Assembly: GCA_937924675.1 (NCBI GenBank)
Contig: CALEVL010000237.1
Coordinates: forward strand, 1 to 6,946
Direction of reading: 5' to 3'
Length of the DNA: 6,946 bases
DNA from: an uncultured Ignavibacteria bacterium
Lineage (GTDB): Bacteria > Bacteroidota > Ignavibacteria > Tepidaquicellales > Tepidaquicellaceae
Under the pieces are notes generated by a model. That model made no database searches. It worked only from the letters and a program-made list of their open reading frames with translations, and had not been told where the DNA came from. The position numbers and the translations under genes were made by a program. Of this stretch, positions 1 through 4,637 are shown in pieces. Position 1 is the first letter of the stretch, and each line of letters opens with the position of its first letter.

Positions 1-1511
1 TTATGATTGCCCGCCTGTTTTATGCCTTCATCAAGTCTTCTGACTTCTCTTCCCGATATATCATAGATGATGATCACAACTTCGCCGGATGTTGGAAGTT
101 CATACTCAATTGTTGTTGATGGATTGAATGGGTTGGGATAATTCTGATGAAGCGTAAATTCATTCGGAACTGATGAAGAATTATTGCCGGAAGAAAGCAC
201 GCTTTTGAAGTTGTTGTCATAGATTGTCTGAACATGGTCAGAGAGTTCGCGCATTCTTGCGATGCTGTTGAGATTGCTGGAACCTCTTGCTATGACTTGA
301 GCTACTATGATTGACTGTGTATCACGCGGAGCTATTGTTAATGGTCCGAAATTCATCATAGATCTTTTGTTAGAGCCACTTGTTTCTATCCAGCCACTTC
401 CTGTTTCAGGATAACCGGAAAATGGAAACTTGCTGGGCAGATTCGTGAACGGATCTATCCACTCAGCTCCTGTATTCTTGATGCTTTGAAGCAAGAGATA
501 GGTTTGCCTATAATTTGCAGGAGCGCCATTGGGAGGATAACTGTTAATGTACATATGATGTCCTGTGATGTTGCTTATTCTCTTGTTTGGTTTCTTTACA
601 AGACGTGTGCTTCCTGGTGGATCGAAATATGATGCTGTATCGCCGGAACTATCTGTTAGTGGTCCTCTGAGCATAGTGAATGCGACAGACGGTGGATTCA
701 GTCCGTACTGCGGGTCATTGTTATCGAAATTGTATGTATAGCAAATCTGCCTTACTGTATCAATTCCCACTGCATCATCAGATGCATCACCAAGATCAAC
801 ATCACACCAAACCGACATGTAACAGTTATTCCAGACCATGTTGCTTCCGTTAACAATCTTAAACTCACTAAAGCACACATCCTGAAGTCCGATATTTGTG
901 TATGCCCAATTTGTCTGAAGAATGTATGCTTTGAGAGGTGCAGTACTTCCGCCTGAGTTTCCGTGAGATTCGGGATATCCATCCGTGTAGGAATAGAACA
1001 TAGTTTGAGTGCCAAGAAAGAATGGCTTGCCCAATTCGTTTAAATATGCTCCCTGATTTGCCGGCCAGTTGAGATAGTCGGGACTAAGTGTATCACCTCT
1101 TATAATGCTGTAAGTTCTGTAAGCGGGATCGTCTTTGCCTTGCGGATTTCCGTTAAGATCAATGTAACCCGGTAAGTATTCGTAGTCAAATGCAGCGACA
1201 CATATGAGCGTATCCAAACCAACTTCTGCACCGATCCACAATCCTGATGCATATCTGGCAAATTTACCGGAACCCTTCGGCCATTCAAAGCCGCTCCCAT
1301 TTGTTGCGGGATCCCTGTTGAAAGAACCGTTCGTTCTGAACCACGTGCTGATGTTGTTGATGTCGAGCTTCTTTGATTCCACCGGGGCCGGGTTGCTGCG
1401 ATGTGTTATGTCTGCATCTTGAGGAAGATTGAATGCAAAGAGAACTGTTGTCATCGTTATGAGCAATGCAGTCATTAGCTTCTTCGAGACAGTCATTGAA
1501 CTTGTATTCAT
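1..1511 (-). CDS. Secreted protein with T9SS type A sorting domain (3' end cut by window edge)
   Basis: The frame is open from ATG 1511 to the left edge (503 codons, no stop), so the gene continues outside. Residues 1-26 look like a Sec signal peptide: a short N-region with KK at 10-11, then a hydrophobic run (LMTALLITMTTVLFAF). The middle (about 50-440) has no catalytic motif I recognise. It contains GLWIGAEV (90-97), an aromatic FDYEYLPGY stretch (108-116) and an acidic DVDLGDASDD motif (237-246) that could bind calcium; that role is inference. I recall this arrangement from Ignavibacteria secreted proteins of unknown function. From about 452 the C-terminal sorting domain begins (LHQNYPNPFNPSTTI at 454-468, then YDISGREVRRL). 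This domain directs export through the type IX system, usually with cleavage and surface attachment. Family comparison suggests only some 20-30 residues are missing. ATG 1511 is chosen because it precedes the signal peptide and sits 9 nt after AGGAG. T9SS cargo call is firm; molecular function unknown. Confidence 0.9.
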   Translation of the reverse strand, partial: MNTSSMTVSKKLMTALLITMTTVLFAFNLPQDADITHRSNPAPVESKKLDINNISTWFRTNGSFNRDPATNGSGFEWPKGSGKFARYASGLWIGAEVGLDTLICVAAFDYEYLPGYIDLNGNPQGKDDPAYRTYSIIRGDTLSPDYLNWPANQGAYLNELGKPFFLGTQTMFYSYTDGYPESHGNSGGSTAPLKAYILQTNWAYTNIGLQDVCFSEFKIVNGSNMVWNNCYMSVWCDVDLGDASDDAVGIDTVRQICYTYNFDNNDPQYGLNPPSVAFTMLRGPLTDSSGDTASYFDPPGSTRLVKKPNKRISNITGHHMYINSYPPNGAPANYRQTYLLLQSIKNTGAEWIDPFTNLPSKFPFSGYPETGSGWIETSGSNKRSMMNFGPLTIAPRDTQSIIVAQVIARGSSNLNSIARMRELSDHVQTIYDNNFKSVLSSGNNSSSVPNEFTLHQNYPNPFNPSTTIEYELPTSGEVVIIIYDISGREVRRLDEGIKQAGNH

Positions 1512-1520
1512 TGTAATTTT

Positions 1521-1525
1521 CTCCT
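1521..1525 (-). promoter_or_regulatory. Shine-Dalgarno site of the T9SS protein gene
   Basis: AGGAG on the minus strand lies 9 nt before ATG 1511 and supports that start. An in-frame ATG five codons later (MNTSSM) is spaced too far from this site to be preferred. A canonical site is worth noting because many Bacteroidota genes, including the sulfatase in this window, lack one. Confidence 0.75.
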
Positions 1526-1539
1526 ATGATTTTACAATC

Positions 1540-1568
1540 AAACTAATGATTGAATATTGTTTTGTCAA
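1540..1568 (-). promoter_or_regulatory. Probable promoter of the T9SS protein gene
   Basis: On the minus strand TTGACA (1568-1563) is followed after exactly 17 nt by TAGTTT (1545-1540). The first is a perfect sigma70 -35 box. The second is a weak TATAAT match that also overlaps a one-mismatch version of the Bacteroidota TAnnTTTG element (TTAGTTTG). Transcription would begin near 1533, giving a leader of roughly 22 nt that includes the AGGAG site. The geometry fits well; there is no direct evidence of activity. Confidence 0.5.
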
Positions 1569-1684
1569 AGATTTCTTTTCGAGTTTTCCCTGTTTTTTTG
1601 GGGTCATTTTGAGATGATGATTTTCAAGATTCATTGATTGAGTCCTGAAATCAGCACTTTTGAGGCGATTTTCTTTGGAACGGA

Positions 1685-1719
1685 TTTTCTATTTTCCCAA
1701 TAAAATGGGGAGTAGAAAA
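1685..1719. repeat. Imperfect inverted repeat (hairpin)
   Basis: TTTTCTA (1685-1691) is the exact reverse complement of TAGAAAA (1713-1719). The interior continues the pairing: TTCCC (1694-1698) against GGGGA (1707-1711) with one G-T wobble, leaving an 8-nt AT loop (AATAAAAT). Neither strand has a run of T after the hairpin, so it does not look like a standard intrinsic terminator. It may be a protein-binding dyad or the border of the GC-rich block that begins just downstream. Confidence 0.5.
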
Positions 1720-1754
1720 ACAGTTTTCTGCGTCACCGTTCGTCCCGTCCATGC

Positions 1755-1892
1755 CGGGCAGGCCCGCCTGCAGAGAATGTACTTGATTAGCCGACTGCGG
1801 GCGGGCCCGCCTGCAGAGAATCTACTTGATTAGCCGACTGCGGGCAGGCCCGCCTGCAGAGAATGTACTCGAAATGCTGACTGCGGGCAGGC
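1755..1892. repeat. 43-bp GC-rich tandem repeat, three copies plus a stub
   Basis: Copy 1 is 1755-1797, copy 2 is 1798-1840, copy 3 is 1841-1883, and 1884-1892 repeats the first nine bases. Copies 1 and 2 differ at two positions (1760/1803 A to G, 1779/1822 G to C). Copy 3 matches copy 1 except for five differences in its last 15 bases. Copies abut with no spacer. Each contains GCCCGCCTGCAG near its start, and GCGGGC spans the junction to the next copy, so GCCCGC and GCGGGC could pair as a 6-bp stem around a loop of about 29 nt. Copy 2 carries a perfect palindrome GGCGGGCCCGCC (1800-1811). Its GC richness stands out against the flanks. No function can be assigned from the sequence. Confidence 0.93.
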
Positions 1893-1988
1893 AACAGCTT
1901 GTCTTTGAATTGTCAGTCTCGCTACAACTCATGCGACAAAGTCTCTTAGAGCACAGAAGACTCCACCAAGTGGCATGCAGACGCGGGC
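1884..1988. other. Unique non-coding tail of the GC-rich block, ending in an inverted copy of the repeat core
   Basis: After the last partial repeat the sequence becomes unique but keeps a composition unlike the AT-rich flanks. TGCAGACGCGGGC (1976-1988) is the reverse complement of the repeat core GCCCGCCTGCA with two extra bases. The block is therefore bracketed by inverted related sequences at 1762 and 1988. Inside, TTGTC (1910-1914) and GACAA (1935-1939) can pair around a GC-anchored inner stem. This resembles a non-autonomous intergenic repeat element, but no target-site duplication is obvious and only one instance is visible. Confidence 0.35.
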
Positions 1989-2035
1989 TACATAAAATTA
2001 TATGTATTGTTCTACAAAAATTTTTCATCAATATT

Positions 2036-2047
2036 GTAAATGTTTAC
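2036..2047. promoter_or_regulatory. Possible operator upstream of the sulfatase -10 box
   Basis: GTAAA-TG-TTTAC is a 5-bp inverted repeat ending 13 nt before TATAAT, about where RNA polymerase would contact the -35 region. An 8-bp direct repeat ATCAATAT flanks it (2027-2034 and 2050-2057, 23 bp apart). A regulator bound here would be well placed to control the sulfatase gene. Short dyads like this arise by chance in AT-rich DNA, so this is only a candidate. Confidence 0.25.
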
Positions 2048-2060
2048 GGATCAATATCAT

Positions 2061-2070
2061 TATAATTTTG
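2061..2070 (+). promoter_or_regulatory. Probable -10 element of the sulfatase promoter
   Basis: TATAATTTTG holds a perfect TATAAT and, two bases in, a perfect Bacteroidota TAnnTTTG element (TAATTTTG, 2063-2070). A clear -35/-33 box at ideal distance is not seen; TTTAC at 2043-2047 is the nearest candidate. The predicted start near 2077 would leave a leader of about 64 nt before ATG 2141. Confidence 0.5.
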
Positions 2071-2120
2071 CAATCCGAGTAAAAGTCTTCGTCAGAATTC
2101 TTCTTTCATAGACATATTTC

Positions 2121-2140
2121 AAAAATAAACATAGAATCAA
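2121..2140 (+). promoter_or_regulatory. A-rich leader without Shine-Dalgarno in front of the sulfatase start
   Basis: The 20 bases before ATG 2141 are mostly A with no AGGAG-like core, the usual pattern for Bacteroidota initiation. An in-frame TAG at 2132-2134 rules out any earlier start for the sulfatase frame, so ATG 2141 is the first possible start even without a ribosome binding site. Confidence 0.5.
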
Positions 2141-4528
2141 ATGGCAGAAAAGGAAAAATCTGTTTCAGCCGGACAGAACGAAAATGAAGTCCAAAGAAGC
2201 ATCTTACCTATTCCCGACCCGCAATTTGCAGGTCTCACAACTTACGATGCGAAAGACCCAAACACAAAGTATCCGCCAATCAAAGAACTTCGCCCGCCAA
2301 AAGGAGCACCGAATATTCTGATTGTTTTAATTGATGATGCAGGGTTTGGTTCAAGCAGTGCATTTGGCGGTCCGTGCAATACTCCTAATATAGAAAAACT
2401 TGCAATGGGTGGATTGAAGTATTCCAAGTTTCATACTACAGCTTTATGTTCACCAACCAGACAAGCTCTGCTTACCGGAAGGAATCATCATTCGGTTGGA
2501 ATGGGTGCTATTACAGAAATGGCAACATCAGCACCGGGGAACAGCAGCATTCGTCCAAAGAGCAAAGCACCAATTGCAGAAATCCTGAAGTTGAACGGTT
2601 ATTCAACGGCACAGTTAGGCAAATGTCACGAAGTTCCTGTTTGGGAAGTAAGTCCTGTAGGACCGTTTCATCAATGGCCGACCGGTTCCGGATTCGAGTA
2701 TTTTTATGGATTTGTTGGCGGTGAAGCGAATCAATATTATCCCGGTCTCTTTAACGGAACGACTGCAGTTGAACCTGAGAAAACTCCGGAAGAAGGTTAT
2801 ACATTAAATGATGATCTTTCTGAAAGAGCCTGTACGTGGATTCGCCAGCAAAAAGCTATGATGCCTGATAAACCATTCTTTATGTATTATGCTCCCGGTG
2901 CTACGCATGCTCCGCATCATGTTCCAAAAGAATGGTCAGATAAGTATAAAGGAAAATTTGACGGCGGCTGGGATAAATTACGACAGGAAATTTTTGAACG
3001 TCAGAAAAAACTCGGTGTGATTCCAAGTGATGCAATTCTAACGGAAAGACATAAAGAAATTCCTTCCTGGGATGAAACTGATGATAAAATGAAACCTGTA
3101 CTCTCCCGTCAAATGGAAATTTATGCCGGATTTATGGAGCAGACTGATCATTGTATAGGTAAAGTCATTGATGCAGTAAAAGACCTGGGAATTATGGACG
3201 AGACACTTATCTTCTTGATTATTGGTGATAACGGTGCATCTGCAGAAGGAACACTTAACGGATGTTTTAATGAAATGACAACTCTGAACGCAATGGGGGG
3301 AATCGAGACAACTGAATTTCTATTGAGTAAAATAGATGACTTCGGAACTACAAAAGCATACAATCATTATGCAGTCGGTTGGGCACATGCATTGTGCACT
3401 CCGTATCAGTGGACAAAACAGATTGCTTCACACTGGGGAGGAACAAGAAACGGAATGATTGTTCACTGGCCAAATGGTATTAAAGCCAAAGGTGAAGTTC
3501 GAAATCAGTTCCATCATGTAATAGATATTGCCAAAACAATTCTGGATGTTACGGGTCTGCCTGAACCGGCAATTGTCAACAGTATTCAGCAGGCGCCATT
3601 CGAAGGATTCAGCTTGGCTGATACTTTTAATGACGCAAGTGCACCTGAAAATCATACAGTTCAATATTTTGAAATGTTTGGAAACAGGGGAATTTATCAT
3701 AACGGCTGGACTGCCGTAACAAAGCACATAACTCCATGGATTTCACAGACGCCTCCGCCTTTTGATAAAGATGTATGGGAACTTTACGGACCTGATGACT
3801 GGACACAATCGAATAATATTGCAAATGATAATCCTGAGAAGCTGGCAGAGCTGCAAAGACTCTGGCTGATAGAAGCAGCAAAATACAATGTCGTTCCTCT
3901 CGATGACCGCAGCTATGAAAGAATCAATGCTGATATTGCCGGCCGTCCTCAGCTGGTCCGGGGAAATAAACAGTTGCTTTTCAGCGGAATGAGGGTCTCT
4001 GAGAACTGTATTCTCAATTTAAAAAATAAATCATATTCTGTAACAGCAGATGTTGATATGCCGAAAGACAAGCCGGCAAATGGTGTGATAGTTACACAGG
4101 GTGGTGAAGTCGGAGGCTGGAGCTTTTATGCAAAAGAAGGAAAGCTGAAGTATTGTTTTAATTTCTTTGGAATAGATTATTACATTGTCACATCTGATAC
4201 TGATATACCTTCAGGCAAGCATCAGCTCAGAGTTGAATTTAAATATGACGGCGGAGGACTTGCCAAAGGCGCTGATGTTACTCTTTATTGTGACGGAAAT
4301 CAGATTGGCAAAGGAAGAGTTGAGAAAACAATTCCAATGGGCTATTCAGCGGATGAAGCCTGCGACGTTGGTTCTGATACCGGCTCTCCTGCATCTCCGG
4401 AATACGGTCCTACCGGAAATAAATTCAACGGAACAATAAACTGGGTTCAGCTTGAAATTGGCGATGATGACCACAATCATCTGGTTACGGCTGAAGACAA
4501 AGTTAATATGGCGATGGCGAAACAGTAA
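2141..4528 (+). CDS. Arylsulfatase, formylglycine-dependent type I, AtsA-like (795 aa)
   Basis: This enzyme hydrolyses sulfate esters to an alcohol and free sulfate. The alpha/beta sulfatase domain covers about residues 55-545. The metal and sulfate site is complete: Asp65 and Asp66 (LIDDAGFG), signature CSPTRQALLTG with Cys103 as the predicted formylglycine and Arg107, Lys161 and His163 (GKCHE), His256 (GATHAPHH), Asp363-Asn364 (GDNGAS) and Lys426 (WTKQIASHWGG). Cys162 sits where most sulfatases have Trp (GKWH); I recall GKCHE from close relatives, so it is probably a subfamily trait. About residues 605-775 look like a beta-sandwich, LamG-like C-terminal domain (GGWSFYAKEGKLKY, GKHQLRVEF), as in long mycobacterial AtsA-type arylsulfatases of similar length. 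There is no signal peptide or membrane segment, so the protein should be cytoplasmic. Cys103 must be oxidised by a maturase (FGE or anSME) that is not in the window. The gene stands alone, with its own promoter and terminator. The natural substrate cannot be read from the sequence. Confidence 0.95.
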   Translation: MAEKEKSVSAGQNENEVQRSILPIPDPQFAGLTTYDAKDPNTKYPPIKELRPPKGAPNILIVLIDDAGFGSSSAFGGPCNTPNIEKLAMGGLKYSKFHTTALCSPTRQALLTGRNHHSVGMGAITEMATSAPGNSSIRPKSKAPIAEILKLNGYSTAQLGKCHEVPVWEVSPVGPFHQWPTGSGFEYFYGFVGGEANQYYPGLFNGTTAVEPEKTPEEGYTLNDDLSERACTWIRQQKAMMPDKPFFMYYAPGATHAPHHVPKEWSDKYKGKFDGGWDKLRQEIFERQKKLGVIPSDAILTERHKEIPSWDETDDKMKPVLSRQMEIYAGFMEQTDHCIGKVIDAVKDLGIMDETLIFLIIGDNGASAEGTLNGCFNEMTTLNAMGGIETTEFLLSKIDDFGTTKAYNHYAVGWAHALCTPYQWTKQIASHWGGTRNGMIVHWPNGIKAKGEVRNQFHHVIDIAKTILDVTGLPEPAIVNSIQQAPFEGFSLADTFNDASAPENHTVQYFEMFGNRGIYHNGWTAVTKHITPWISQTPPPFDKDVWELYGPDDWTQSNNIANDNPEKLAELQRLWLIEAAKYNVVPLDDRSYERINADIAGRPQLVRGNKQLLFSGMRVSENCILNLKNKSYSVTADVDMPKDKPANGVIVTQGGEVGGWSFYAKEGKLKYCFNFFGIDYYIVTSDTDIPSGKHQLRVEFKYDGGGLAKGADVTLYCDGNQIGKGRVEKTIPMGYSADEACDVGSDTGSPASPEYGPTGNKFNGTINWVQLEIGDDDHNHLVTAEDKVNMAMAKQ

Positions 4529-4592
4529 GAGCATTGGGAATTTTCTGATTTAGTTGTTGGAATTTGAATTTAGAGCTGAATGAATTTAGTAT

Positions 4593-4628
4593 AAGATTCC
4601 ATCTTTTTATGAGATGGAATCTTTTTTT
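4593..4628 (+). terminator. Intrinsic terminator of the sulfatase gene
   Basis: AAGATTCCATCT (4593-4604) and AGATGGAATCTT (4612-4623) are perfect 12-bp inverted repeats around a 7-nt loop. The downstream side runs into seven T (4622-4628). It lies 64 bp after the sulfatase stop and 9 bp from the stop of the convergent gene. On the minus strand the hairpin is followed by TATACTAAATTC, a poor T-tract, so it should work best for the plus strand but may slow both. Confidence 0.9.
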
Positions 4629-4637
4629 AAAATTTTT

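Larger units (their letters stand above)
1512..2140. other. Divergent intergenic region (629 bp) without a credible gene
   Basis: This spacer separates the start codons of two divergently transcribed genes. From left to right it holds the promoter and ribosome binding site of the left gene, an AT-rich stretch with nothing recognisable (about 1570-1684), an imperfect hairpin (1685-1719), a GC-rich repeat block (about 1741-1988), and the AT-rich promoter region of the sulfatase. The short open frames across it either run through the repeats or start at non-ATG codons. None has a convincing ribosome binding site or recognisable protein motif. No tRNA or rRNA is seen. Confidence 0.7.

Noticed and set aside
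752..1300. Two short minus-strand open frames inside the T9SS gene
   Set aside because: They lie in a different frame from the continuous 503-codon frame, which carries the signal peptide and sorting domain.
1755..1892. 43-bp repeats considered as a CRISPR array
   Set aside because: The copies are directly contiguous with no spacers, and no cas genes are present.
1884..1988. Integron attC-like recombination site
   Set aside because: The short pairing arms do not give the paired core sites of an attC, and no integrase or cassette array is present.
1822..2031. Minus-strand open frame (69 codons) across the same block
   Set aside because: It is explained by the GC-rich repeats lacking stop codons; no start signal or recognisable domain.
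1826..2065. Small plus-strand open frame (79 codons) through the repeat block
   Set aside because: It starts at TTG inside a repeat copy, has no ribosome binding site, reads through the repeats and then AT-rich promoter DNA, and shows no recognisable protein pattern.
2141..4528. Sulfatase and STAND protein as one regulated system
   Set aside because: The genes converge and share only a terminator region. Adjacency alone does not support a functional link.
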